64,000 bases of DNA from Prochlorococcus sp. scB243_495K23 (GCA_000635495.1 JFLW01000087.1:62001-126000); one strand, 5' to 3'; positions 29,484 to 38,135 are shown, counted from the first letter of the stretch. Numbers and translations: made by a program. The notes: generated by a model from the sequence alone, not told the origin.

Positions 29484-30392
29484 TCATTTTATATAACTAT
29501 CTAAAGTTTTCTCATCTGAAACAACAATGAAATCATCAAAGTGAATCGTTTGGTCGGGGTAACTCACTCCAACTACTCGATCTCGATAGACACCAAGTCT
29601 GATATGACTTCGATAATACTGTCCACGCCAATCATAAGTGACATCATTATAATCAAATATCAATTCCCCATCCTTATAGACTCTGACAAAACCATCGTTA
29701 TCTCTTGTATTATAGATTCCAATCTTATATGTACTCCATTCCCCTAATGGAGTCACTTTTGCTGTACCATCAACATCTCTGTCTTTATATTGACTTCTGA
29801 ACTTTTCCCACTTCTGAATCCAATATTTGTCTGCATAGTTCTTATACTTTGATTCAATACGATACTTGTCTTCTTTCTGCCGACTCATTTTCCTGTCATT
29901 TCCTCCAGTATCTCCTCCTATTTTCAATCTTTGTCCATTTTCATAATAACGTAATCCTATCAAAGGACCATTTGGTCCATCATAATGCATCGTATTCTTG
30001 AATTGAAAGAATAGAACTCTATCGTCGATATGAGTAAAATCCTCTGGAAGTCTCTTTCTGAAACTGATCCATATTTCTTTACCTAATGCCTTTTTAGGAA
30101 ACGGTTGAAATTCTGCTCTTTCAGTGAATTCTTTTGTTCTTCCCTTTCGATCTACATTATATCCATCTTTCACAGTTACAGAGAGATACTGATTGCCATC
30201 AGGATCTACCTTAATTTCAAATGGTTTTCGACCTGTACCTTTATTATTAGTCGTAAATTTATTTGTTCTCAATCTTCCTACCTTTTCATTTTCAAAGTTT
30301 TCAAAGATATTCCAAGGAGAACGACCCTTTGAGTATGAAGTACCAGAGGTAAACACACATAAGATCAAAAAAAGGTATACAAGTTTTTTCAT
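29484..30392 (-). CDS. Secreted polysaccharide lyase-like protein
   Basis: A 302-residue protein with a Sec-type signal peptide (MKKLVYLFLILCVFTSGTSYS), followed by a beta-rich domain resembling heparin-lyase-type (Polysacc_lyase, jelly roll) proteins. Supporting segments are TERAEFQPFPKKALGKEIWISF, FFQFKNTMHYDGPNGPLIGLRY, GEWSTYKIGIYNTRDNDGFVRVYKDGELIFDY and the closing YPDQTIHFDDFIVV. I chose the ATG at 30392 rather than the GTG-type start at 30425 because it puts the signal peptide at the very N-terminus. It would act outside the cytoplasm on a uronic-acid or similar glycan; the substrate is unknown. It is the sole sizeable cargo of the tRNA-Ser island and transcribes away from the tRNA. 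Confidence 0.65.
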   Translation of the reverse strand: MKKLVYLFLILCVFTSGTSYSKGRSPWNIFENFENEKVGRLRTNKFTTNNKGTGRKPFEIKVDPDGNQYLSVTVKDGYNVDRKGRTKEFTERAEFQPFPKKALGKEIWISFRKRLPEDFTHIDDRVLFFQFKNTMHYDGPNGPLIGLRYYENGQRLKIGGDTGGNDRKMSRQKEDKYRIESKYKNYADKYWIQKWEKFRSQYKDRDVDGTAKVTPLGEWSTYKIGIYNTRDNDGFVRVYKDGELIFDYNDVTYDWRGQYYRSHIRLGVYRDRVVGVSYPDQTIHFDDFIVVSDEKTLDSYIK

Positions 30393-30467
30393 GTCCGAAA
30401 AAAATTTTGTGTACTTTAGCACCATCTTTTTTAATTTTTTGTCAACTCATTTTGATAACTTAGAACT

Positions 30468-30511
30468 TTATCCCCTAACAAGTAAAAAAATATCCCCTTC
30501 TTTATCCCCTA
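30468..30511. repeat. Three TTATCCCC motifs, right side of island
   Basis: TTATCCCCTA is at 30468-30477, TATCCCCTT at 30490-30498 and TTATCCCCTA at 30502-30511, in the leader between the lyase start and the tRNA. With the copies at 29311 and 29323 they bracket the gene. All five are in the same orientation. Confidence 0.5.
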
Positions 30512-30534
30512 ACCCTTGAAAACTTTGTGATACG

Positions 30535-30625
30535 ATATGATCCTTCCTGATACTAATTATTTCTCAATCATGCTTCATAGCAAGTCATATGAGCATTTTT
30601 AGAACTATATGAACCTTTCTGAAAC
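30535..30625. repeat. Imperfect 19-bp direct repeat pair next to tRNA-Ser
   Basis: ATATGATCCTTCCTGATAC (30535-30553) and ATATGAACCTTTCTGAAAC (30607-30625) match at 16 of 19 positions in the same orientation, the second ending 6 bp before the att-like repeat. Such repeats near an integration point can be recombinase or excision factor sites, but this is inference. Confidence 0.4.
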
Positions 30626-30635
30626 CAAATAATCA

Positions 30636-30724
30636 CGGAGAGGGAGGGATTCGAACCCTCGACAAAAGTTACCTCCTGTAACTCCTTAGCAGGGAGCCGC
30701 TTTCAACCACTCAGCCACCTCTCC
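30636..30724 (-). tRNA. tRNA-Ser(GCT)
   Basis: On the minus strand the 89-nt sequence starts GGAGAGGTGGCTGAGTGG and ends with the T-arm GTTCGAATC and CCTCTCC plus discriminator G. The 7-bp acceptor stem pairs perfectly. The anticodon loop CTGCTAA gives GCT, and the long variable arm is typical of serine tRNA. CCA is not encoded. Its 3' end carries the 16-bp repeat that marks the island. Confidence 0.97.
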
Positions 30725-30784
30725 AGTTCTTATACATTATCAATTTTTATGCAAACATTCAAAATTTTTTATTTAATCGAAATG

Positions 30785-31984
30785 CTAATCTACATGAACT
30801 TTCGGTAATCTATTTTTAAAAGAACAAAGAATTTCCCAAGGGATAGTATTAGATTTTATTGCCCATTCAAGAGGAGAAATTGTTTTATCTCCATCAGATC
30901 CTAGTAATACCATGGTACTACCAACTTTAATTTCATTAGAATCTGTTATGTCTACCATCATTTGGTCCATAGTTATAGATCCAACTTGAGGATAAAATTT
31001 ATTATTATGGATAACGTCAATCTTGCCTGAAAGATTTCTTGGTACACCATCTGCATAACCAATACTTAATACAGCTAACTTAGTTTTTCTATGACTTACA
31101 AATTTGCCTCCATAACTTACACTTACACCTTTATCAATAGTTCTTATAAAAGCTACTTTGACCTTCAAAGATAAAGCTGGTTTAAGTGATAAATTTTTAT
31201 CTATTTTTTCTAAAGGACTGTATCCATACATAGAAAGCCCAACGCGCACCATGTGAAAATGAAAATCTTTGTTAATAAGCATTCCCGCAGAATTAGCAAA
31301 ATGAATCTTAATTTCATTATTTCGATCAAGATTAATTTGCTTTAATAATTCATTAAACTTCAGTCTTTGTAATTGGGTAATACTTTTAGGATCTAATGCA
31401 TTAGCTTCATCTGCAGAAGCTAAATGACTATATATTCCTTCTATTAAAATGTTCTCAAAAGATTTTATTTTTTCAAATTGCTGAACAAATTTATTAGATT
31501 CAAATCCTAATCTTGACATTCCAGTATCAACTTTAAGGTGTAAAGGAAATTTCAATCCAAAGTGCTTACCAATGTTATTGCAAATTAAACATTCTCTTAT
31601 ACTACTGATAGTTGGCATAAGATCATTTTTAAAACATATATTAAGATCTCTTTTCGTATAAAGATTTCCGAGGATAAGTATTGGTTTTTTAACTCCAGAA
31701 GAACGGAGCTTAATGCCTTCATTTAATGTAGCAACACCTAATTGAGATGCTCCACCTCTAATAGCATACTCTGATACTAATTTCGCATCATGTCCATATC
31801 CATCAGCTTTAACGACTGCCATAAATTGACAATTTTTTCTTAATTTTGATCTTAACTGTCTAACGTTTGTTTCTATTGCTTTACCTTTAACTTCAATCCA
31901 TGCTCTTTGTTTTAGATCTATATATTTTTCAAAATTTGGAGATTTGTCAAAATTAAATACCTGATTTGTTTGACTATTTTTCAT
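30785..31984 (-). CDS. alr: Alanine racemase
   Basis: PLP enzyme making D-alanine for peptidoglycan. The PLP lysine is Lys59 in AVVKADGYGHDA. The GMSRLGF and HFANSAG blocks, the VRVGLSMYGYSPL segment and the second catalytic Tyr in VSYGGKF are present, ending in TIPWEILCSFKNRLPKV. The 399-residue length is normal with a slightly extended N-terminus. It is divergent from the HNH nuclease gene. Confidence 0.96.
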   Translation of the reverse strand: MKNSQTNQVFNFDKSPNFEKYIDLKQRAWIEVKGKAIETNVRQLRSKLRKNCQFMAVVKADGYGHDAKLVSEYAIRGGASQLGVATLNEGIKLRSSGVKKPILILGNLYTKRDLNICFKNDLMPTISSIRECLICNNIGKHFGLKFPLHLKVDTGMSRLGFESNKFVQQFEKIKSFENILIEGIYSHLASADEANALDPKSITQLQRLKFNELLKQINLDRNNEIKIHFANSAGMLINKDFHFHMVRVGLSMYGYSPLEKIDKNLSLKPALSLKVKVAFIRTIDKGVSVSYGGKFVSHRKTKLAVLSIGYADGVPRNLSGKIDVIHNNKFYPQVGSITMDQMMVDITDSNEIKVGSTMVLLGSDGDKTISPLEWAIKSNTIPWEILCSFKNRLPKVHVD

Positions 31985-32052
31985 TAACTTTGCACAAATA
32001 TATGCGCTTATAGAAATATACAGTTAGCATGACATGTAAATTGTATTTTGGC

Positions 32053-32559
32053 ATGAGCCAGACTCTAGTTTTAAATGCATCTTATGAACCTTTAAACATC
32101 ACTTCCTGGCGAAGAGCAGTAATTCTGATGATTAAAGGTAAAGCAGAAAGCTTAGAGGAAGATAAAACATATTCAATACATAGCGGGAAAAAGTTGCCGA
32201 CAGTTATAAGACTTCGTTACTACGTCAAAGTTCCTTTTAGAGAGGTTTCTTTAACAAGAAAAAACATTCTTCTGAGAGATAATAATGCTTGCCAATACTG
32301 CAACTATAGGGGTAGTGACCTATCAATAGATCATGTTTTACCGAGAAGCAGAGGTGGAACAGATAATTGGGAAAATGTTACTACAGCATGTCTCAGATGT
32401 AATGTACAAAAAGGTAATCGAACCCCCGAAGAAGCGAATATGCCCTTAAAACGTAAGCCTTATCGTCCATTAAGTAATCTAAATTTTGAAGCTACAAGAC
32501 AAATTGACTCTGGCAGGCATAAGGAATGGAGTAAATATGTAATAGGGGTTGCAAGCTAA
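32053..32559 (+). CDS. HNH endonuclease family protein
   Basis: A 168-residue protein with a C-terminal HNH domain: zinc CxxC pair in CQYCNYRG, the DHVLPRSRGGTDNWENV core with catalytic His and Asn, and a second pair in CLRCNVQKG. The N-terminus MSQTLVLNASYEPLNITSWRR is typical of the widespread cyanobacterial single-domain HNH proteins. I chose the ATG at 32053 over the upstream one at 32029, because the family begins at this point. Role unknown; it may be a repair or housekeeping nuclease rather than a restriction enzyme. It is convergent with prfA. Confidence 0.88.
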   Translation: MSQTLVLNASYEPLNITSWRRAVILMIKGKAESLEEDKTYSIHSGKKLPTVIRLRYYVKVPFREVSLTRKNILLRDNNACQYCNYRGSDLSIDHVLPRSRGGTDNWENVTTACLRCNVQKGNRTPEEANMPLKRKPYRPLSNLNFEATRQIDSGRHKEWSKYVIGVAS

Positions 32560-32569
32560 TAAAAAAATC

Positions 32570-33664
32570 TTAATTTACTTCTTTATTAAAATCTTCCATC
32601 ATTCTTTTTTGTTCTTGAGCTATGCATGCATTAATCACTTCTTCTAATTGACCAGCAAGAATTGGCTCAAGAGAAAAATTGGAACCTAATCTATGATCAG
32701 TTGTCCTGTTATCTTTAAAATTGTAAGTTCTGATTTTTTCACTTCTATCGCCTGTTCCAACCTGGGAAAGCCTTTGTGATCTCTCTTTTGCATTAGATTC
32801 TTTTAATTGAATTTCATATAATTTAGCTCTTAAAATTTCCATTGCTCGTTCGCGATTTTGCAATTGTGATCTCTCTTGAGTACAAAAAACTCTTATTCCT
32901 GTAGGTTTGTGGAGAAGATCAATAGCTGTCTCTACCTTGTTAACATTTTGTCCCCCTGCACCTCCTGATCTTGCTGTACCAACCTCAAGATCCGTTGGAT
33001 CAATCTTAACCTCAACAGGATCAGCCTCAGGCATAACGGCCACTGTGGCAGTAGAAGTGTGAACTCTGCCTTGAGATTCAGTAGCTGGAACTCTTTGGAC
33101 TCTATGTACGCCGGCCTCAAATTTAAGTTGACTATATACAGAATCTCCCTTAACAGAGATAACTAACTCCTTAAATCCCCCCATATCTGACTCGGAAGCA
33201 CTAACAGGTTTAACAGACCATCCAATTTTTTGTCCATATCTTTCATACATTCTTGCTAAATCACCCGCCCATATACAAGCCTCGTTACCTCCAGCACCGG
33301 CTCTGATTTCTAACATTACACTTCTCTCATCTCTTGGATCTTTTGGTAACAATGCGATTGTCGTTTTTTGAATCAATTCATTTTTACATTCCTCTAAAGT
33401 TATTAATTCCTCATTTATCAAAGATTCCATTTCTTTATCATTCCTATTCTCTTTTAGTAGATTTTTTGAATCTTCGATTTCTTTATCAGTATCAAGCAAC
33501 TTATTAAAATCAATCACCAAAGGTTCCAATTTTGACCTTTCTCTTGCTATGGATTCTAATTTTTTTGGATCATTAGCTATATCAGGATCTGCAAGTTGCA
33601 CTTCCAAATTTTCAAAACTTTCTGAAGCAGTTTTCAACCTTGCAATTAATGTTGAGTATTCCAA
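32570..33664 (-). CDS. prfA: Peptide chain release factor 1
   Basis: Recognises UAA and UAG and triggers peptide release. The 364-residue protein carries the GGQ motif in [15 protein letters not shown] (target of PrmC methylation) and the PxT stop-codon selector as PAT in [15 protein letters not shown], which marks RF1 rather than RF2. It lies 28 bp after rpmE, and prfA is the last gene of the rplM-rpsI-rpmE-prfA unit. Confidence 0.97.
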   Translation of the reverse strand: MEYSTLIARLKTASESFENLEVQLADPDIANDPKKLESIARERSKLEPLVIDFNKLLDTDKEIEDSKNLLKENRNDKEMESLINEELITLEECKNELIQKTTIALLPKDPRDERSVMLEIRAGAGGNEACIWAGDLARMYERYGQKIGWSVKPVSASESDMGGFKELVISVKGDSVYSQLKFEAGVHRVQRVPATESQGRVHTSTATVAVMPEADPVEVKIDPTDLEVGTARSGGAGGQNVNKVETAIDLLHKPTGIRVFCTQERSQLQNRERAMEILRAKLYEIQLKESNAKERSQRLSQVGTGDRSEKIRTYNFKDNRTTDHRLGSNFSLEPILAGQLEEVINACIAQEQKRMMEDFNKEVN

Positions 33665-33692
33665 TTGAAATTATGCTTAATTTTTGAAAGTT

Positions 33693-33953
33693 CTATTTTT
33701 TAGAATCTTTTTCTTCTTTTTGCTCTTTTGATGTAGCTGAATTAGCTGAACCCATTCCATATTTTTTCATAAACCTATCAACCCTACCTTCTGTATCAAG
33801 AATCTTCTGAGTTCCAGTGAAGAAGGGATGATTACCACTCCATACATCAACATGTAATTCAGGCTGCGTTGAGCCAGTTGTCATTACAACTTCACCATTA
33901 CAAATAACTTTTGCATCTGGATACCATTTTGGGTGTATTTCTGATTTTGGCAT
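33693..33953 (-). CDS. rpmE: 50S ribosomal protein L31, zinc-ligand-poor form
   Basis: An 86-residue L31 with MPKSEIHPKWYPDAKVICNGEV and SGNHPFFTGTQKILDTEGRVDRFMKKYG. Only one cysteine is present instead of the CxxC pairs of the zinc-binding type, so it should fold without zinc. It has a charged, Lys-rich tail. It lies 9 bp after rpsI. Confidence 0.95.
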   Translation of the reverse strand: MPKSEIHPKWYPDAKVICNGEVVMTTGSTQPELHVDVWSGNHPFFTGTQKILDTEGRVDRFMKKYGMGSANSATSKEQKEEKDSKK

Positions 33954-33962
33954 GATTTGAAT

Positions 33963-34373
33963 TTAACGTTTGGAGAATTGAGGAGCTTTTCTTGCTTTTT
34001 TAAGACCATATTTTCTTCTTTCCTTAGCTCTAGGATCTCTACTGAGATGACCTTCAGTTTTTAGAGGTTTCCTATTGTCAGGAGATAATTCGCAAAGTGC
34101 TCTTGCTGCTCCTTGCTTAATAGCCTCTGCTTGACCTGTCAATCCACCACCAAAAACATTTACAATAACATCATAAGAATTTTCAAGGCCTAATGTTTGC
34201 AAAGGTGCTTTTATTGAATTTAAGTGAAGAGGGTTAAAGTTTAAGTAATCATCTCCAGAACGACCATTAATTTTTATAAGTCCATTTCCTGGAATCAGGC
34301 GCACTCTAGCTACTGAAGTTTTTCTTCTTCCAGTTCCCCAATACACAGCTTTATTTTTTATTTGACTGTTCAT
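33963..34373 (-). CDS. rpsI: 30S ribosomal protein S9
   Basis: Ribosomal protein whose C-terminal Lys-Arg tail contacts P-site tRNA. The 136-residue protein contains [35 protein letters not shown] and the ending [26 protein letters not shown]. It lies 9 bp after rplM, the usual pair. Confidence 0.97.
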   Translation of the reverse strand: MNSQIKNKAVYWGTGRRKTSVARVRLIPGNGLIKINGRSGDDYLNFNPLHLNSIKAPLQTLGLENSYDVIVNVFGGGLTGQAEAIKQGAARALCELSPDNRKPLKTEGHLSRDPRAKERRKYGLKKARKAPQFSKR

Positions 34374-34382
34374 TTTGATAAA

Positions 34383-34814
34383 TTAACTATTTAATAATAC
34401 AGGATTCTGAGCAGCATGAGGATGATCAGCACCTTTATAAACTTTTAGTTTTTTAAATTGCTGTCTTCCTAAAGAGTTATGTGGCAGCATACCCTTAACA
34501 GCTTGCTCAATGATTCTTTCAGGAATTCTTTCTTGTAGAGACTCAAATTTTTCAATTTTCATTCCTCCTGGTCTTCCAGAATGCCTCCTATAAAGTTTTT
34601 GTGATGCTTTTTTACCTGTTACCTCAACTTTCTCTGCATTTACTACAATGACAAAATCTCCAGTATCTAGATGAGGTGTAAATGTTGGTTTATTCTTCCC
34701 TCTTAATACAGTTGCAATTTCCGTAGCAAGTCTACCAAGCGTCTTATCTTTTGCGTCAACTAAAAACCAATTTCTTTCAATTGTTTCTAATGATGGAGTA
34801 ATTGTTTTATTCAT
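34383..34814 (-). CDS. rplM: 50S ribosomal protein L13
   Basis: Early assembly protein of the 50S subunit, 143 residues. [46 protein letters not shown] and [20 protein letters not shown] are diagnostic. It starts a new transcription unit: a terminator follows truA upstream, and a 114-bp spacer separates the two. Confidence 0.97.
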   Translation of the reverse strand: MNKTITPSLETIERNWFLVDAKDKTLGRLATEIATVLRGKNKPTFTPHLDTGDFVIVVNAEKVEVTGKKASQKLYRRHSGRPGGMKIEKFESLQERIPERIIEQAVKGMLPHNSLGRQQFKKLKVYKGADHPHAAQNPVLLNS

Positions 34815-34900
34815 TTACCAAATTTCTGCAAATAAATTTAAATTAGTATTAAATTCTACCTTATTGAAGGAATATTAAACAACAGTTTTGAATGATTTAT

Positions 34901-34937
34901 AAAAAAAGTTCTCTTAATTAAACCTTACTTAAGAGAA
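34901..34937 (-). terminator. Rho-independent terminator overlapping the truA stop
   Basis: On the minus strand the arms TTCTCTTAA and TTAAGAGAA (34929-34937 and 34909-34917) form a perfect 9-bp stem with an 11-nt loop, followed by CTTTTTTT (34901-34908). The 5' arm contains the truA stop codon itself. It should end the long ribosomal transcript from rplC through truA. Confidence 0.8.
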
Positions 34938-35735
34938 ACCCTTAATTAAAAATACAGGAAAAAAATCATTGTTATTAATCTTTTTAAAAACATTTTCTTC
35001 ATAAACAGCATTTACAAAACATAACCCCTTAGCTGGAGCAGATTCTTTAACATCATTTTTCTTTTTGTTTACCCATCTATCTGTAAAAATTTCTGGCGAT
35101 ATTTTGTTTTCTCCAACTAAAACTAATTGACCAATAATTAAGCGGACCATTCCGTATAGAAAACCAGTAGCTTTAATATCAACAAAAATCAAATCTTCTA
35201 CTCTTTTAATATCTATATTTTTTATTTTTGTAATTGAGTTTGTTCTATTACTACCACTTTTCTGAAAAGCAAAAAAATCATGTTCTCCTATCATTTTCTT
35301 GGATGCATTTAACATTAAAACTTCATCTAATACTTTTTGATATCTATGCCATGACCAATTATTGATGAACAAGTTTGGGAATTTACTGTTATTAATGACA
35401 TATCGATAATGTCTATACATTGCTGAATAGCATGCATGCCAACTATCTTTTACCTCAACTGATTCCAAAATCCTAATTGATGAGGGTAAAAGACTATTTA
35501 AGACATCAGAATAACTATTTCCTGGAACAACACAATCAACATCAAAGTGCACTACTTGACCTGATGCATGAACACCTGCATCAGTCCTACCTGCTGCAAA
35601 AGTCTTTACTGTATGATTCGTAATCTTTAAGAGAGCTTTGTCTAATATTTCTTGAACAGTAGTTGCATTTTTTTGTTTTTGCCAACCTGAATAATGAGTC
35701 CCGTCATATTGGACTAGTAAAGCTATCCTTTTCAA
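34929..35735 (-). CDS. truA: tRNA pseudouridine synthase A
   Basis: Modifies U38-U40 in the anticodon arm of many tRNAs. The catalytic Asp52 is in AAGRTDAGVHASGQVVHFD. YDGTHYSGWQKQ, YRYVINN and FLYGMVRLIIGQLV are further family blocks. It lies 37 bp after rplQ and is the last gene of the alpha-type operon, closed by a terminator at its stop. Confidence 0.96.
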   Translation of the reverse strand: MKRIALLVQYDGTHYSGWQKQKNATTVQEILDKALLKITNHTVKTFAAGRTDAGVHASGQVVHFDVDCVVPGNSYSDVLNSLLPSSIRILESVEVKDSWHACYSAMYRHYRYVINNSKFPNLFINNWSWHRYQKVLDEVLMLNASKKMIGEHDFFAFQKSGSNRTNSITKIKNIDIKRVEDLIFVDIKATGFLYGMVRLIIGQLVLVGENKISPEIFTDRWVNKKKNDVKESAPAKGLCFVNAVYEENVFKKINNNDFFPVFLIKGFS

Positions 35736-35772
35736 AAGTTATTTTTTAGTAAAAGCCCCTTAATTAACTAGA

Positions 35773-36123
35773 TTAAACAAGCTCGATTATGGCCATCTGA
35801 GCGTTATCACCTTTTCTAGATACTGTTCTTACTATGCGTGTATAACCACCATCTCTGTCTCCATATCTTTCCTTTGCTTTTTCAAATAATGAATGAACTA
35901 ATTTTTTATCATAAATATATCCAATAGCCCTTCTCCTAGAAGCCAAACTTCCCTCTTTGGCAAGTGAAATCATTCTTTCAGCTTCATTTCTTAAAGCTTT
36001 AGCACGAGCTTTTGTTGTAGTTACTCTACCTTCCCTAATTAATTGAGTAGTTAAACCTCTTAGAAGTGCTTTCCTTTGGTCAGCAGGCTTACTTAATAAT
36101 GGAATTCTAAGTTGGTGTCTCAT
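35773..36123 (-). CDS. rplQ: 50S ribosomal protein L17
   Basis: A 116-residue protein beginning [20 protein letters not shown], with [24 protein letters not shown] and [29 protein letters not shown]. It follows rpoA after 14 bp, the standard order. Confidence 0.97.
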   Translation of the reverse strand: MRHQLRIPLLSKPADQRKALLRGLTTQLIREGRVTTTKARAKALRNEAERMISLAKEGSLASRRRAIGYIYDKKLVHSLFEKAKERYGDRDGGYTRIVRTVSRKGDNAQMAIIELV

Positions 36124-36137
36124 AATCTTTAAAATTG

Positions 36138-37076
36138 TTAAGCAGATGTTCTGCTTTGTGGAATAGAAATGCCGATGCGCTCAAGAGCCTCAATAACCTC
36201 ATCTGCAGATTTAGAGCCAAAGTTCTTAATTTCAAGAAGATCTTCATAACTGAAGCCCATTAGATCCGAAACTGAGTTAACTTGCGCCCGTTTCAAACAA
36301 TTATATGCTCTAACGGACAAGTTTAGTTCCTCGAGTGGAATTTGAGCTTCTGGAGAAGGTTCAGGTTCCTCAGGAATTTCCTCAACCATTGTTACAGTAG
36401 CTAGGGGTTGAAACAGTTCTATTAATTGATTTGCAGCTTCAGCGATAGCATCGTCAGGACTTGTTGAGCCATCTGTTACAACTTCCATTTTTAATCTTTC
36501 TCTTCCTGTTCCGCCTTCTGCTACTGCGGTTTCATCAATCGTAAAATTCACTCTCTTTACCGGCATAAATACAGCATCTATTTGGAGCAAATCAATAGCA
36601 GTTGTTTCTTCACTCTTTCGGTCGACGGGTCTATATCCAACGCCTCTTTCAACATGGATTTCCAACTCTAAGTTATGACCGTCCTGGATAGTCGCGATCG
36701 GTTTTTCGCCATCAACAATTTCAACTTGAGAGGAGAATTGAATATCATTCGCCTTCACCTCCATTGGACCACTCGCAACTAACCTACCTATTTCAAGCTC
36801 TGGATTAGAACTATTGATTGATAGTTGCTTGCAATTGAGAAGAATATCTAAAACGTCTTCTCTGACTCCAGGAATAGTGGCATATTCATGATTAATTCCT
36901 GCTATTCTTACTGCAGTAACTGCACTCCCTTCAAGTCCTCCCATAAGGACTCTTCTTAGAGAATTACCCAAAGTTGTAGCTTGTCCCCTTTCTAGAGGGC
37001 CAATTAAAAAAGTTCCTGTTTGGGAGCGATCATCTGCTATTTGATGGTCGATTCTGTCAATCTGGTATTGCAACAC
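36138..37076 (-). CDS. rpoA: RNA polymerase alpha subunit
   Basis: The assembly platform of RNA polymerase, 312 residues. The N-terminal domain has [23 protein letters not shown], and the C-terminal domain has [22 protein letters not shown] and [18 protein letters not shown], the DNA and regulator contact surface. The start is GTG at 37076 (GTG TTG CAA). Upstream of it lies an odd T10G10 tract (C10A10 in the mRNA) and no clear Shine-Dalgarno sequence. Confidence 0.98.
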   Translation of the reverse strand: MLQYQIDRIDHQIADDRSQTGTFLIGPLERGQATTLGNSLRRVLMGGLEGSAVTAVRIAGINHEYATIPGVREDVLDILLNCKQLSINSSNPELEIGRLVASGPMEVKANDIQFSSQVEIVDGEKPIATIQDGHNLELEIHVERGVGYRPVDRKSEETTAIDLLQIDAVFMPVKRVNFTIDETAVAEGGTGRERLKMEVVTDGSTSPDDAIAEAANQLIELFQPLATVTMVEEIPEEPEPSPEAQIPLEELNLSVRAYNCLKRAQVNSVSDLMGFSYEDLLEIKNFGSKSADEVIEALERIGISIPQSRTSA

Positions 37077-37096
37077 GGAAAAAATGAGGTTAAGAG

Positions 37097-37116
37097 TTTT
37101 TTTTTTGGGGGGGGGG
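37097..37116. repeat. T10G10 homopolymer tract upstream of rpoA
   Basis: Ten T (37097-37106) are followed by ten G (37107-37116). In the minus-strand mRNA this is C10A10, 21-40 nt before the rpoA GTG and 18-37 nt after the rpsK stop. A run of ten G/C is striking in such AT-rich DNA and should be prone to slippage. Confidence 0.8.
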
Positions 37117-37133
37117 TTGAGAATGGTTTAGAC

Positions 37134-37526
37134 CTAAACGCGTCTTCGTTTAGGTCTTCTACATCCATTATGAGGTAATGGAGTTACATCTCTTATTAGA
37201 GTTATTTCTAATCCGGCCACTTGTAAAGCTCTTATGGCCGTTTCCCTACCTGCGCCAGGACCCCTAACTAGTACTTCTATTTGTCTCATGCCTTGATCAA
37301 GTGCTCTTCGAGCTGCAGCTTCAGCTGCTGTTTGAGCAGCAAATGGCGTACCTTTTCGAGCGCCTTTAAATCCACTTGCGCCTGCAGAAGACCAAGAAAT
37401 TACATGACCAGAGGTGTCAGTAATTGAGACGATAGTGTTATTAAATGTGCTTTGGATATGTACCACACCATTAGGTACATTACGTTTAGATTTCTTTGAA
37501 CCTGTTTTTTTTACTGTAGCTGCCAT
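37134..37526 (-). CDS. rpsK: 30S ribosomal protein S11
   Basis: A 130-residue platform protein: [40 protein letters not shown] and [21 protein letters not shown]. It lies 43 bp after rpsM. Confidence 0.98.
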   Translation of the reverse strand: MAATVKKTGSKKSKRNVPNGVVHIQSTFNNTIVSITDTSGHVISWSSAGASGFKGARKGTPFAAQTAAEAAARRALDQGMRQIEVLVRGPGAGRETAIRALQVAGLEITLIRDVTPLPHNGCRRPKRRRV

Positions 37527-37569
37527 GATGTTTTAATTTAATACTTCAATTTTAGGTAGATTTAGTTAA

Positions 37570-37935
37570 TTATTTTTTTCTTCCAGCAACTGTTTTCCTG
37601 GAACCCCTTCTTGTTCTTGCATTGGTTCTAGTTCTTTGACCTCTTACTGGAAGGCTCATTCTATGTCTTCTTCCTCTTACACAACCTATATCTTGTAGAC
37701 GTTTTAAAGCCATTCCCTCTTTTCTTCTCAAATCCCCTTCTAAAGTGAATTCTTCTGTGGCACCTCTAAGTTTTTGCACATCAGAATCTGAAAGGTCTTT
37801 TACACGAGTATCTGGGTTTACACCCGTATTAGCAAGAATTAGCTTTGATCTCGTTAAACCAATTCCATAAACGTATGTTAGTGCAATTTCAACTCGCTTT
37901 TCGCGAGGTATGTCAATTCCTGCAATCCTGGCCAC
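37570..37935 (-). CDS. rpsM: 30S ribosomal protein S13
   Basis: A 121-residue 30S head protein contacting the P-site t[29 protein letters not shown] and [18 protein letters not shown]-type tail ([20 protein letters not shown]). It lies 41 bp after rpmJ. Confidence 0.98.
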   Translation of the reverse strand: MARIAGIDIPREKRVEIALTYVYGIGLTRSKLILANTGVNPDTRVKDLSDSDVQKLRGATEEFTLEGDLRRKEGMALKRLQDIGCVRGRRHRMSLPVRGQRTRTNARTRRGSRKTVAGRKK

Positions 37936-37976
37936 GTGTTTTGAATAAGTAAAAGTTTGAATTTAAGGGTTACAAT

Positions 37977-38093
37977 TTAACCCTGACGTTGTTTATTGCG
38001 AGGTCTTTTCTTGTTAATAACATAGATTTTACCTCTTCTCCTCACGATCTGATCGTCAGGACTAATTTTTTTGACTGAAGATCTGACCTTCAT
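37977..38093 (-). CDS. rpmJ: 50S ribosomal protein L36, cysteine-free form
   Basis: A 38-residue protein read from the minus strand: [20 protein letters not shown], then [18 protein letters not shown]. Family features are the MKVR start, [11 protein letters not shown] and the KQRQG end. The CxxC…C…H zinc ligands of the standard form are absent (SPDD and INKKRPR replace them). It sits between adk and rpsM, as expected for rpmJ. Confidence 0.95.
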   Translation of the reverse strand: MKVRSSVKKISPDDQIVRRRGKIYVINKKRPRNKQRQG

Positions 38094-38135
38094 AGGTGTT
38101 TAACAAATAAAACGCTAATATTATATTCTACATCA

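Larger units (their letters stand above)
29224..30646. mobile_element. Mini integrative island at tRNA-Ser(GCT), cargo only
   Basis: A 1.4-kb segment bounded by 16-bp direct repeats of the tRNA-Ser 3' end. It contains one secreted polysaccharide-lyase-like gene, a possible tiny ORF, and repeated TTATCCCC motifs on both sides of the gene. No integrase, replication or packaging gene is present, so it would need to be mobilised in trans, or it is what remains after deletion. Prochlorococcus is known to carry tRNA-associated integrative elements (tycheposons); whether this belongs to them is inference. Composition looks less AT-rich than the adjacent genes, but I have not computed it. Confidence 0.65.
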
